Shown here piece by piece: positions 48,701-57,496 of a stretch of 64,000 nt of DNA (position 1 is its first letter; each line of letters starts with the position of its first letter). Below the pieces are notes generated by a model. It ran no database searches and was not told where the DNA came from. It saw only the letters and a list, made by a program, of their open reading frames with translations. Position numbers and translations under genes: made by a program. Origin of the DNA: Gillisella vitis (GTDB taxonomy: Bacteria; Pseudomonadota; Alphaproteobacteria; Rhizobiales; Rhizobiaceae); NCBI RefSeq assembly GCF_001541345.2, contig NZ_LMVL02000004.1, positions 496,001-560,000 on the forward strand. Reading direction: 5' to 3'.

Positions 48701-49900
48701 GCTCAAGACCTCCCGATCCAGGCACTCGAAAAGACCACCATTTAGGAATGGAACCTGCTTAAAGAGAGCGAGGGCCTTGTCGGGCTCACGGAACGCATCA
48801 CGGAAACGGTAAACTGTGTGGATGAGATATTGCCCGTCAAGCCCACCTCCAATGGCTTTTGTTCGCCACGTCCTGTTCTCCGACATCTCGGTGTTCAGCG
48901 TGGCGAAGAACAGATTCTGTAGTACGGCCTTATAGTAGGTGCTGCTGTCACGCGCAGTGGTCGGGTCGTCTTTCAGCAGTTGGCGGACTTCAGCGGGATC
49001 GAAGAGCGCCTCTGGTACGAGGCCTTTTTCCTTGATGAACCAGACGAATATCAAGCGCGTTAGAAGCCGGATAACGGCGATCTGATTTTGGGCGTCAAAG
49101 GCTTCCTTTTTCGCCTTTTCGGTATTTTCATTCTCACGCGCGCGAACGGCAGTAGGAAACTCAACAACTTTGGTGGACCAGTAGAACCAATTTGCAAGCT
49201 CGCGATAAAAGCGCTTGTTCAGCGTCTGGGCTGAGAGCGCTTCGATCCAACCATCATAGAGATCGCGAAAATTCGTCGGTATGCCGCGTCCGCGCACTTT
49301 TACGGCCGACAGTGCGATATCGCAGAGAATGTCTATATGCGCTCGATGCGGTGACGCTAGATCGATGTCCTTCACAACCGAGATACGCTTCTCGATGACG
49401 TCGCGTGAACCATCCATCTTGTTCTGGCGGCGATCGATTACTGCAAGTGACGCAAGGCCGCTATACCTGAATAAAATGACGGCCGGCATCGGAAAGAGCC
49501 GGTTGATTTCCCGCGTGATGCCTGCGAGGCCGCTCCGACTCCACTCTTCGTCAGCAAGCTCAATGGCGAGAAAGACAAAGGATTCAATAATCGACGTGCG
49601 ATAATCCTGCCGCCCTGCGAGCAGTTCCGGATTCCCTTGGGCAAGCATCGGGATTTCATCGTTGGTCAGCTGAAAAAGGAAATCGACACGTTTCCATTTT
49701 GTGAGATGCGCGTCTTTCCTGGATGCCAAGACCCCATCGCGGTCGATGAAGCTCAGAAACGAGGCGGGACTGCCATCCAGATCAAGGGTCTTGCGGCTTG
49801 CATATCCCAACGCACCGAAGAGCTCGATGGCTGCTGTTTTCGTTGGCTGGAGTGAAAACGTCTTAAGCGCTGCGGCGACCTTCACCGTTGTGTCAGCCAT
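45767..49900 (-). CDS. Eco57I-like N6-adenine DNA methylase, large (Hma-type methylase component)
   Basis: ATG 49900 has GGAGGAG seven nt upstream, so I prefer it to the TTG at 49906 (1377 residues). The methylase core has motif I DPACGSG (624-630), an SFYTPREVVDYMV segment before it, and motif IV NPPY (885-888) for flipping and methylating adenine. About the first 500 residues match the N-terminal region common to large Eco57I-like enzymes; I see no clear nuclease motif there. The C-terminal 350 residues, including GIKTGLNGAFIV and KPLLMGRDIKRW, form a TaqI-type target recognition domain. It overlaps the helicase by 8 nt and the ATPase by 4 nt. Confidence 0.87.
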   Translation of the reverse strand: MADTTVKVAAALKTFSLQPTKTAAIELFGALGYASRKTLDLDGSPASFLSFIDRDGVLASRKDAHLTKWKRVDFLFQLTNDEIPMLAQGNPELLAGRQDYRTSIIESFVFLAIELADEEWSRSGLAGITREINRLFPMPAVILFRYSGLASLAVIDRRQNKMDGSRDVIEKRISVVKDIDLASPHRAHIDILCDIALSAVKVRGRGIPTNFRDLYDGWIEALSAQTLNKRFYRELANWFYWSTKVVEFPTAVRARENENTEKAKKEAFDAQNQIAVIRLLTRLIFVWFIKEKGLVPEALFDPAEVRQLLKDDPTTARDSSTYYKAVLQNLFFATLNTEMSENRTWRTKAIGGGLDGQYLIHTVYRFRDAFREPDKALALFKQVPFLNGGLFECLDREVLSRDFERNPNLKTRSVKEGARDVIRIDGFSERPDNHLKVPNKVFFASKEKVDLNEEYETKGRIYEADGLIELFSRYKFTVEENTPVEEEVALDPELLGKVFENLLASYNTDTRTTARKKSGSFYTPREVVDYMVNEALVAYLERRLTTKPVRSSLVKPRQQAFDMAMPDEFDLTVSKQANFSEGGSDDDLGARLRNLLSFKESGNPFSNAESDELIAAIDQLKALDPACGSGAFPMGLLQKLIHVLHRLDPDNARWRAQLERPFKSRIALADTLDPDRRHDEIEDAKAALAKLDRDFSDANKPDYARKLYLIDKCIFGVDIQPIAVQIAKLRFFISLVVSQKIDPDQPNANITALPNLETKLVAANSLIPIERKAQGNLFTDKSIKEKEAEIRAMNARYFSARTARNKQRRREDIARLRDELGDLLKQDFGISNDDAELMARWDPFDQNAHADFFDPEWMFALPTPETSNTEKDVHRVGPFDLVIGNPPYVRQEAIKDQKPALQKYYAGTKSAPGAYTGTADLFVYFIQRGIELLSPGGAFAYITSNKWYRAKYGQNLRGWLNRQTQIRRVIDFGDAEVFDAIAYPTILIATRRDAPVPAPGETDSLRVMNWPQERDKAEVEGFPKLVEEIGFNMPQKALVMEGWQLEPQAKRGLLEHIRASGIPLGQYVEGKILYGIKTGLNGAFIVSTADKDRLIGEHPSSKALLKPLLMGRDIKRWEIEPDDKWLIQLESSENREHSWSKFNTDEAETLFAKEFPAIANHLFQFKNELKKRTDKGRFFWELRSCDYWDDFDKPKIFAPEIQNNVQYAADEAGFRCINKACIIVHQDWKFLLSVLNSPVSWWFSQQIFTSKQGGFYEFTRQFLFQIPIPKPAENQKNAIETVVDIVRRDKGNNRFEQLLNGFVYELFFKDDLHARGLTLFEEAERAGVGRLARLEGVELARAAESFADTDLAPGMRLRTMLSDLATLDVVRIIEGRE

Positions 49901-52900
49901 TGGCAAGCTCCTCCGAATTCATGATGACCAACCACGTAATCAGGTCAAAATCGATTGCCGTCTTGGGCAGTTTAGTTTCATCGACCAGTTTGCCACCTCT
50001 GCCGGCGAAGAGGTTTCCGAAATTCTTCTTGTCGGTCTGGGAGGCAATTGCCGTAAGGGCGGAATCAAGCAACGCGCTGTACCGCTGCATGTCCTTGCCA
50101 TCATTGGTTTGGGAATCAAATAGTTCGCAGAGTTTCGCATATGGTTCCGTCTTGCCCTGGCAGAGTGATCGGAAAATTTCGAGGATTTGTTTTGGGGCCG
50201 TAAAGTTGTAGCGAACCTCCCCTGAATCTCGAACATAGACAAGGAAGTATGGCTGCAGCGGGTTTACCGCCTCAGCTCCAGCCGCATTGTTACGCTGTTT
50301 GAGGCAGTAGATCGTGCCAGCCTGGATTGTCGGATAATCTGTCGTCGTCGGCACAACCGAATAAAGCCCCAGTGGCGCATTCTCCAGCCGCTCGCGGTTG
50401 GCCTCTATAAAACCGAGGAGCTCCGCACGGAAATCGTCCAATGTAAATTCGTTTAGCGCAACGGACTCATTGAAATCTTCAAGATCAAGAACTTCATCCT
50501 TTAGCCGCAGCAACTGCTTGTCGCGATATCGAAGGTCGCTCTGTACGAGTTCCTCGATATCCTTGGCATTCAGGATGTTGTCTTCATTGGTCGCGGCGAT
50601 GTCGACTAGGGCCATGCGCGCCTCGACGCGGTTCTTTAGGTTTATGTACTTGTTTAGGTCTGGTGTCGGCCAGAAGTTTACCAACTGGATCTCTTGATTG
50701 AGGCTGCCGATACGATCGATACGGCCGAACCGCTGGATGATCCGGACCGGGTTCCAATGAATGTCGTAGTTGACGAGGTAATCGCAGTCTTGAAGATTCT
50801 GCCCCTCCGAGATGCAGTCCGTTGCAATCAAGATATCGATCTCACCCTCTTGCGGCATGGACTTGAGCTTCGCACGCTGCTTAGCCCGAGGAGAGAAATT
50901 GGTGAGAATCTGAGAGAAGTCTGGCTTACCAAAGGTTGTGCGATTGGGTTTCGCCCCTCCGGAAACGAGTGCAATATGTAGCCCTAAAGCCCCGCGCGCC
51001 CATTCTTCCAACGCCCCGTAAAGGTAAGCGGCGGTGTCTGCAAAAGCGCAGAAAACGATTACCTTGCGATTTTCCTCACCGTTGCTGTTGCAGTCGGGAT
51101 GTCTAACTTTGTGTTCGATTAATTGTTTCAGTTTTGCTAATTTGGCGTCGCGAGAAGTATCGACAGCCTGTGCAGCGTCGGAAAGCAAAGAAAGCTGCTG
51201 TTTGTCGGTCGCGAGATCCTTAAGCCACTGATCGACATTGAGGTGAGCCATCTCGAACTTGAGCTTCGAGCCAACCTGGAAGGCCTCGGTAAGATCGTCG
51301 TCGTCCTCATCCTCGACGGCAAACAGGTCTGGCTGAAGAGTGTCTTCGGCTGCCTTCGCATGCGCCTTGTACGCGCGGAGCCTTTCTTCCAACGCTTCAA
51401 TCTTGGAGACGGTCCTTTCCATCGTGATCGCAAACGCGTGCACAGAGCTCTCAAGGCGCTTCAGGAAGTTGACCTTTATCATGCCGATCAGGAACTTTTC
51501 GCGATTGGCCTGTGAAAAGTTCCTAATTTTTCTCTCTTCATATTGTGCGGCGTACGCAGACAGAACGTAACGCGATGGGTTGAAAAGCGAGAGTTCGTAT
51601 TTGGAAATTTCGTCGTTTAACCGATCGTAAGACAGAAACCGGCCTTTGAGATCTATCTCGGAAAATACAGATTCCGGCTTTCTCCGTTTAGGAAAGTGGC
51701 CAATTTTTTCGAGCGAAGAGCGGTAGTATTTCTTAATGTGATTCCGGGACCGGGCGATTGTTAATTCATCAAGCAGCGTAAAGAACGACGCCGGCAATCG
51801 ATCCATAAGGTCGCGTGCATCGCGCTCACCACTGCGGCGCGCCCATTCCATGAACGTCTTCTGGGCGGTAGAAAGTGTATCTTTGATGCTGCTGATCGCC
51901 AAATCTGGGGCGAAAGCTGCGTCCCGGCCTTCCGTAACAAAATAGATTTGGTTTCGCAGGTCGCCTAGGTCATTGTTCACCGGCGTTGCCGACAGCAAAA
52001 GAATTTTTGTTTTCACGCCCTTCTTGATCACATCGTCCATCAACCGCTCATAGCGGCTCTTTCGGATGATATTTCCGTCTTCGTCGCGCCTACCTTTTGT
52101 GTTGTTCCTGAAGTTGTGTGATTCATCGATCACGACCAGATCGAAATTGCTCCAGTTGATGGTCGACAGGTCAATACCATCAACCCTTCCGGATTCGCGC
52201 GATAGGTCAGTGTGCGAAAGCACCGCATAGCTGAACCGATCCTTTAGAAAAGGGTTCAGATCGCTATTATTCTGCGCAAGAAAAACAGTCCAGTTGTCCC
52301 GCAACTTTTTTGGGCATAGGACCAGAACCCGATGATTTCGGAGTTCGAAATACTTGATTACAGCCAGCGCCGAATAAGTTTTTCCAAGGCCAACGCTATC
52401 CGCGAGAATACAACCATTGTGTGCGTTGATTTTGTGAATTGCCCCCTTTACCCCATCTTTCTGAAAATCAAAAAGCGCCTTCCATATTTCAGTGTCGATG
52501 ATTGCGGTCTGCTCGAAGAGAGCAGCATCTGCGTCCTGGCCTGAAATGAACCGTTCGAAGACGTGAAAGAGCGTCTTAAAATATATGAACTCGGGCGCGT
52601 GGTTTACATAGAGCTGCTCAAGATACCGTAAAACCTCATCTTTAACGTCGGATACGAGGTTTTCGTCCGTCCAAATTGAATCGAACCATGCTTTCAAATC
52701 GGTTCGGTCGCGGTCGCTATCAACGACAAGATTGAGCTCCAGGTTAGGCGGAGTGGATAACCCTAAGCCTCGCCGCGTGAAGTTTGAGCTACCGAGTAGT
52801 GCGTGCTCTCGGCGGCCATCATCGATGTGATACATCTTTCCATGCAAAAAATTGGCATCAACAACGGAACGAATCTGCACCTTTTTTCTGATCCAGTTTG

Positions 52901-53219
52901 CGCAGTCAAACGCAACTTTACGCTGAACGAGGCGGTTTGAAAGCTCCAGACCGTCATCGTCAATTGAAAAGTGCTTTCTCTCGTTTTTTTCAGGATCAAG
53001 GGATGCAATAAAACGAGGTTCGCCGAATAGGAACTGCAGATTTTCGATGCCTTCTAAGCGAGTGCGCAGGGACTCATAGGCATGTATGGTAAAGTATGCG
53101 GAGACGATCGAGAGTTTGCTTCCCTCGCATACTTTGAGGTTAAGAAAGTCAGCCACGCTTCCGCGAGAATGATTATCCCTAATTCCGCTGGAAGGTGCCT
53201 GCACATTTTCCCCTGTCAT
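49893..53219 (-). CDS. Phospholipase D-like nuclease fused to SNF2 helicase (Hma-type helicase component)
   Basis: A protein of about 1108 residues from ATG 53219 (the TTG at 53225 is in frame). The N-terminal PLD domain has HGK (His126, Lys128) followed by LGSSNFTRRG (142-151), the HxK...GSxN catalytic pattern. The SF2/SNF2 engine follows: ILADSVGLGKT (271-281), DESH (365-368), LLLSATPVNN, and C-terminal helicase motifs including VIFCAFADTAAYL, ISEGQNLQDCDYLVNYD and QRFGRIDRIG. A coiled segment with an acidic EDEDDDD stretch lies between the lobes. PLD plus SNF2 in one chain next to a large methylase is a known defence layout. It precedes the methylase by an 8-nt overlap. Confidence 0.87.
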   Translation of the reverse strand: MTGENVQAPSSGIRDNHSRGSVADFLNLKVCEGSKLSIVSAYFTIHAYESLRTRLEGIENLQFLFGEPRFIASLDPEKNERKHFSIDDDGLELSNRLVQRKVAFDCANWIRKKVQIRSVVDANFLHGKMYHIDDGRREHALLGSSNFTRRGLGLSTPPNLELNLVVDSDRDRTDLKAWFDSIWTDENLVSDVKDEVLRYLEQLYVNHAPEFIYFKTLFHVFERFISGQDADAALFEQTAIIDTEIWKALFDFQKDGVKGAIHKINAHNGCILADSVGLGKTYSALAVIKYFELRNHRVLVLCPKKLRDNWTVFLAQNNSDLNPFLKDRFSYAVLSHTDLSRESGRVDGIDLSTINWSNFDLVVIDESHNFRNNTKGRRDEDGNIIRKSRYERLMDDVIKKGVKTKILLLSATPVNNDLGDLRNQIYFVTEGRDAAFAPDLAISSIKDTLSTAQKTFMEWARRSGERDARDLMDRLPASFFTLLDELTIARSRNHIKKYYRSSLEKIGHFPKRRKPESVFSEIDLKGRFLSYDRLNDEISKYELSLFNPSRYVLSAYAAQYEERKIRNFSQANREKFLIGMIKVNFLKRLESSVHAFAITMERTVSKIEALEERLRAYKAHAKAAEDTLQPDLFAVEDEDDDDLTEAFQVGSKLKFEMAHLNVDQWLKDLATDKQQLSLLSDAAQAVDTSRDAKLAKLKQLIEHKVRHPDCNSNGEENRKVIVFCAFADTAAYLYGALEEWARGALGLHIALVSGGAKPNRTTFGKPDFSQILTNFSPRAKQRAKLKSMPQEGEIDILIATDCISEGQNLQDCDYLVNYDIHWNPVRIIQRFGRIDRIGSLNQEIQLVNFWPTPDLNKYINLKNRVEARMALVDIAATNEDNILNAKDIEELVQSDLRYRDKQLLRLKDEVLDLEDFNESVALNEFTLDDFRAELLGFIEANRERLENAPLGLYSVVPTTTDYPTIQAGTIYCLKQRNNAAGAEAVNPLQPYFLVYVRDSGEVRYNFTAPKQILEIFRSLCQGKTEPYAKLCELFDSQTNDGKDMQRYSALLDSALTAIASQTDKKNFGNLFAGRGGKLVDETKLPKTAIDFDLITWLVIMNSEELANG

Positions 53220-53418
53220 CTGCAACTAAACTTTCTCAACGTTTTACAACTGGCCGCCAACTATGAATCCGGGCTTGTCTGGACGTTCATGATGGCGTGA
53301 CGGTCTTTTCCGCCACTTTCAATAACTCCGCAATCTCGCAAAGCACCCAGATTTCTCCGCTCCTGTTAATCGGATTGCTCGCAACTCCGCGTGATACACC
53401 ATCCCGGCATGGACAAGC

Positions 53419-54195
53419 TTACCGTGCAGAAGGAGTGCAATCAAATTCCAGGACGATGTGGAACACAAGAACTTCGGCTTGGGCGGGCGATTTCACATAA
53501 TTAAATGGTACCTGACTGAACAATATCTGTTGCCCGCTTGGGGGCAACGTATGCTGAAACGAGGAGATTGCCGGGGATGTGGAGGCCATTTGGCTGCTGA
53601 TTCTTGCCAGCCAAGTGGCACGATCCTCCGCTACCGTATAAGCGATCATTCCACCAACGAGCTCGTCAGTGTATGGCTCTTTTGGATCAGAGAAACGCCC
53701 GAGCCCGTCTCGCGAAAGATAATTTTTACTGATTTCGGCCTCTGTGGTCAGCACCTTAGCCTCGATACGAAGATCGAAACTGCCAAGACCACTGCGGTAA
53801 AAGCGAAAGTCAGTCGGCTTTGCGAAACGGCCGATGCCTGTTTTCTGACGACGCGGCGCTTCTGCGTGAAATTCAAGACTGTCTATATCTGCGATATCAG
53901 GCTCCAAATTATGGGCATTGAGCATGAAGTCCCGCTTGACCAACTCCATCTGCTCAACCAAAGCCTCAGAAACAGCCGTCTCTTCCGGGACTTTGAAGCC
54001 GTTTTTGCTGTTGATCCTGTGGGCTGACTTACGCCACCAGCCCGTGAGACCGGTGTAATGTTTTTGGCCCTCAGCACTTCGGATACGCCGCTCTGCCTCC
54101 TCAAAAAGCCGAACGACCTGGTAGATAGTATGCTCCCATAGCATCTTCTTACCGAGGGCTGCATTGCTGGTAAAGAAAACCTCAAAGTGACTCAA
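53419..54195 (-). CDS. Putative PD-(D/E)XK restriction nuclease coupled to a DNA methylase
   Basis: I do not recognise this 258-residue protein from a named family. The most likely start is TTG 54195, giving a TTGA overlap with the methylase stop; an ATG lies about 17 codons later. The region LGSFDLRIEAKVL supplies Asp141, Glu145 and Lys147 in a D...ExK pattern, followed by a helix (YTDELVGGMIAYTV) like the one in restriction endonuclease folds, and WLARI. Gene partnership with an N6-adenine methylase and this motif together suggest the cutting half of a restriction-modification pair. The 194 nt after it, before the helicase, hold nothing recognisable. Confidence 0.62.
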   Translation of the reverse strand: MSHFEVFFTSNAALGKKMLWEHTIYQVVRLFEEAERRIRSAEGQKHYTGLTGWWRKSAHRINSKNGFKVPEETAVSEALVEQMELVKRDFMLNAHNLEPDIADIDSLEFHAEAPRRQKTGIGRFAKPTDFRFYRSGLGSFDLRIEAKVLTTEAEISKNYLSRDGLGRFSDPKEPYTDELVGGMIAYTVAEDRATWLARISSQMASTSPAISSFQHTLPPSGQQILFSQVPFNYVKSPAQAEVLVFHIVLEFDCTPSAR

Positions 54196-57100
54196 GCAGC
54201 GGCCCCCGAGCGAAGTATGGCGGCCGAAATACTCCGAGCATCTGCGAACGCCTGCTCCATAGTCCAGGCGGCGTGCGTCCAAGGCTTTAAAATAACCGCA
54301 CTATTGGACGATGGATCGTAGCTTATGGCGGAGTATGGGGTAAACTCTCCTTGACGGGCGGGTAAGGTCTCTTTGAAGGCAGTGGCTGTTGATCCGTCGC
54401 CACGCCGACCGAATTGGATCAGAATTTGAGCGAAATATTCATCGCTTCGATTGTTTTGAAGCGTGACAGTAGCTTCGGCCTGCGAACCGAACCCTTGCAA
54501 TAGCTGCGTGGACAACATCGACTGATATAGATCGATGTTACCATCATCTGGTCTTTGTAGGCTCGCGGTTGGCAACTGGGAATCTTCGTAACCGCTTCTA
54601 AATTCAACATATTCCTTCACCGACGCGGCGAAGGATCTGTCGAGACCCATCCTAACCGAGACAAGATTTGTGATCGACGACTGGTCCCCCGACAGCAGCG
54701 TGTCGAGAGCACTATCCTCTAAACCCTCGATAGGGAAAGGAACTGCTTCAAGGTCATTCTTTTCCAGACGCGCATGGTCTAAAATCCAGCTCTTGCCAAT
54801 CAACGCAAAGAAATAGCTTGCGACATCGGACAAAAGATATTTTGCCATCGCGGTCAGAAGCTTCTTTTCAGCCATGCCAGCGGAGCGTTCTACAAAGTAG
54901 ACGGCATTGAACGTTGACGAAAAACCAACAGGTTTTTCGATGAAAACAGCATCATTCATGCTGCGCGGAATCAACAACACGTTTCCTGAGAACAAGGTTT
55001 TGAACTGAGCATCGATCTGGTATCGCTCAAGCTGATTATGTGGATATGCTTGAAATCCGAACCCTTCCAATCCAAGCGCTCGCTTGTAATCGGCCTTCAA
55101 GAGAAACTTGTCTGGAAGTCCTGTTTGGGCGGGGCTCCCGCCACGCGACATTCGCAACCCCCACGTCGCAAGAAACCCGCCGAGTGATTTCGATGTCTGT
55201 TCAGTCCACATCTTGAGGTGACGAGCATATCTGCGATCCAGCGGACGCAAGATGAGGTGGTTGAACCAGCCCTCCGGGTCCCGTACAAGATCGCGCAACC
55301 GGTGCGTCTCCACATCCGACGCGTTCGCGATGATCGACCACAAATGGCCCTTTTCACCTATGGGCTGAGATGAAAGCAGTGGCGAGTAGACCCAAACCTC
55401 GTCCATTGGATGAGGTTCGGTATTCCGGGCAAATACCGCGATTGTTGGACTTCTGGCCTCGGCGAACAGCCTATATCGGAAATGCGAAAGATTGGCGATG
55501 CCAGCAAGGGCGAACTGCGAGGCGACCGCATTCGGAAACGCTGAAGCGCTCCGGCTGACAAAGCTTCTGGTAGAGATCAGGATCCCAATGGCGCCGTCGA
55601 CAGCAAGAAGGTCGCGTTTGATCTTCCAGATGAAAAGCTCAGAGAGGCGCTTGTTTGATACGGGATAATGATGTGCATCCAAGCTGGCATGGAATTCTAT
55701 TGCCGCAGCCATTGATTGAGCAATTTTATCCTGCCGTTCTTGAGAGCGCTGCGCATTTGTCCGGCTGGCGCTATCGCCAAACGACCCCCATGGAGGATTG
55801 CCTACGACGTGGGTAAAACGTCCGACGCTGTTCGGACCTTCGCTCTGCACGGCAAACAGATCCTGAGAAATGATGTTGTTCACCAGCGGCGGGAAGACCT
55901 GTGTCCCTCGCGCCATTTTTGCAAGCGCTGTAATATTGGTCCCCGTAATATAATCCAACAGAGTTAGGTACAGACTGAAACGGCACACGTTTGCTGCCTG
56001 CCCATTCCGTTCGATCCCGAAAATGTTTTGTTCAAGCAACTTGCGCGAGGATCTGAATTGTTTCCCCCCCCAAGTGCCGGCAGGTAGTGTTCTTTCCAGT
56101 ATGCGGCGATACGCGCCGACCAGAAATATTCCAGACCCCGCCGCAGGATCAAGGATACGACTCGACTTTGTGAAAGATTTAATACGATCAGTCTCATCCA
56201 GCACATAGTCAACTAGAAAAGGCGGCGTGTAGAAAGCACCATCGTCTGACTTGGAGTCTTCTGATTCAAGTGCGAGGAACAGTTCATATATCGCGGAGAT
56301 TGTTTCGGTCCGCAGTGTCGAAAACGAGACATCCAAGAAGCTTAGCTGTCGCCCACTAGGGCTGACGCGATCTCCATGACGTATCACGCGATGAATCATA
56401 TGAAGAGTGCCGTCAGTTACCGTTTTCCGGTGCACCTCAGGCACAGGAAAGATCGCTCCGTTCATCACATCATCAATTGCGTCGAATAATGACCAAACTT
56501 CTTTTGCAGGCCATACAACATGAGAACGCTGGGGATCGTCGAGACTTGCCGCGATCGATGGGCAAAGCAATTCGTCGCCGTCCGGAGCCTTCAGGCTCGC
56601 GATCCAGCTTGTATCAACGATATGCCGGTCGAGTAGAACGTACAGGTACAGAAACCTCCCTATGATCGCATGAATGACTGATCGGTCCAATTCCAGCTGT
56701 TCGGTCTGTACGACGTGGCTGAGTGCAACGATTCCTTCCAGCAAAGCCTTGTCAACACGCGATGAGCGATCGATAGCGAAATCGCGCCACACCACTGAAC
56801 TGCTCAAGGCGATAGCCGTGAGTGACGTGAGTTCTACCGGAAGGCTTTCAGAATCTCCTAATTTTTCCCACGGCACGCTGATCGCCTGCTCGGGTGGCGG
56901 AGCCAGACCGCGCCTTATTTGCAGGCCTGACGGTGTTGCCACAAAAAGTAGCGGTACGACACCCTGGCTCCAAACAAGACGGTGAATGTCTTTGGCGGCG
57001 GCATCATCCTGTGCTGAGCAGAAATAAAGTATAGGTGTGAAATTCTGACGATGACCCGAAGCGGGTGCACCAAACCCGAACACAGCATAGGTGCCCACGG

Positions 57101-57263
57101 TGTCAAACGCCTGTCTGACTATATGCCTATTTGTTGTGCCCTTGAACTGCTTCCAAGAACGGGTCAGCCCGACGCTGTTGTCAAAACCAAGGCGAGCAAT
57201 GACATCCTCTAGCTTTGCAAAGAGGTTCTCGGTCTTTTCATTTGGTGTTGCCTCTTTAGCCAT
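54192..57263 (-). CDS. N6-adenine DNA methylase, Eco57I/type IIG-like
   Basis: A 1023-residue methylase with motif I DPAAGSG (372-378) and motif IV NPPW (489-492); the preceding DGAFYTPPFLVDYVLD is the usual lead-in of class gamma N6-adenine methylases. The N-terminal 330 residues look like the helical/substrate region of type I/IIG enzymes, with a GLQIRRG segment typical of HsdR/N-type leaders but no full nuclease motif recognised. The C-terminal half should hold target recognition. It is the first gene of the - strand defence run and its AT-rich upstream region (57264-57370) is the likely promoter. It differs from the methylase at 45767 in motif IV and overall sequence. Confidence 0.85.
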   Translation of the reverse strand: MAKEATPNEKTENLFAKLEDVIARLGFDNSVGLTRSWKQFKGTTNRHIVRQAFDTVGTYAVFGFGAPASGHRQNFTPILYFCSAQDDAAAKDIHRLVWSQGVVPLLFVATPSGLQIRRGLAPPPEQAISVPWEKLGDSESLPVELTSLTAIALSSSVVWRDFAIDRSSRVDKALLEGIVALSHVVQTEQLELDRSVIHAIIGRFLYLYVLLDRHIVDTSWIASLKAPDGDELLCPSIAASLDDPQRSHVVWPAKEVWSLFDAIDDVMNGAIFPVPEVHRKTVTDGTLHMIHRVIRHGDRVSPSGRQLSFLDVSFSTLRTETISAIYELFLALESEDSKSDDGAFYTPPFLVDYVLDETDRIKSFTKSSRILDPAAGSGIFLVGAYRRILERTLPAGTWGGKQFRSSRKLLEQNIFGIERNGQAANVCRFSLYLTLLDYITGTNITALAKMARGTQVFPPLVNNIISQDLFAVQSEGPNSVGRFTHVVGNPPWGSFGDSASRTNAQRSQERQDKIAQSMAAAIEFHASLDAHHYPVSNKRLSELFIWKIKRDLLAVDGAIGILISTRSFVSRSASAFPNAVASQFALAGIANLSHFRYRLFAEARSPTIAVFARNTEPHPMDEVWVYSPLLSSQPIGEKGHLWSIIANASDVETHRLRDLVRDPEGWFNHLILRPLDRRYARHLKMWTEQTSKSLGGFLATWGLRMSRGGSPAQTGLPDKFLLKADYKRALGLEGFGFQAYPHNQLERYQIDAQFKTLFSGNVLLIPRSMNDAVFIEKPVGFSSTFNAVYFVERSAGMAEKKLLTAMAKYLLSDVASYFFALIGKSWILDHARLEKNDLEAVPFPIEGLEDSALDTLLSGDQSSITNLVSVRMGLDRSFAASVKEYVEFRSGYEDSQLPTASLQRPDDGNIDLYQSMLSTQLLQGFGSQAEATVTLQNNRSDEYFAQILIQFGRRGDGSTATAFKETLPARQGEFTPYSAISYDPSSNSAVILKPWTHAAWTMEQAFADARSISAAILRSGAAA

Positions 57264-57441
57264 TGAATTCTAAAATTTCGAGCGATTCTTCCTATATTTT
57301 ATCCGGCGATTATCTCTTGAAATCCCTCACAAGTCATTACGATTTATAAAGAATTTCAGAATCTGATTTGTTCAGGTTGTTCAGGCACTTAGCGGTCGCG
57401 CTGCCGTTTCTCCAGACTGGACAACTTAATGATTGCAACTT

Positions 57442-57456
57442 GTTCTATTTTTGTTC
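57442..57456 (+). promoter_or_regulatory. LexA-type SOS box (GTTC-N7-GTTC)
   Basis: GTTC TATTTTT GTTC, in the gap between the conjugation operon's last gene and the first defence gene. It reads GAAC-N7-GAAC on the strand of the defence genes, 179 nt before their first start codon. Confidence 0.5.
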
Positions 57457-57496
57457 TCGCAGTCAAGGCACGTTTTGCAGCACCAGCAATTCAATG

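Noticed and set aside
43222..57263. DISARM or BREX assignment of the defence run
   Set aside because: No DUF1998 (DrmB), separate PLD protein (DrmC), PglZ or BrxC is present; the PLD is fused to the SNF2 helicase and a RecF-like ATPase is present, which fits Hma better.
45767..57263. The two adenine methylases as a recent tandem duplication
   Set aside because: Their lengths, motif IV (NPPY against NPPW), N-termini and C-termini differ; only the general methylase core is shared.
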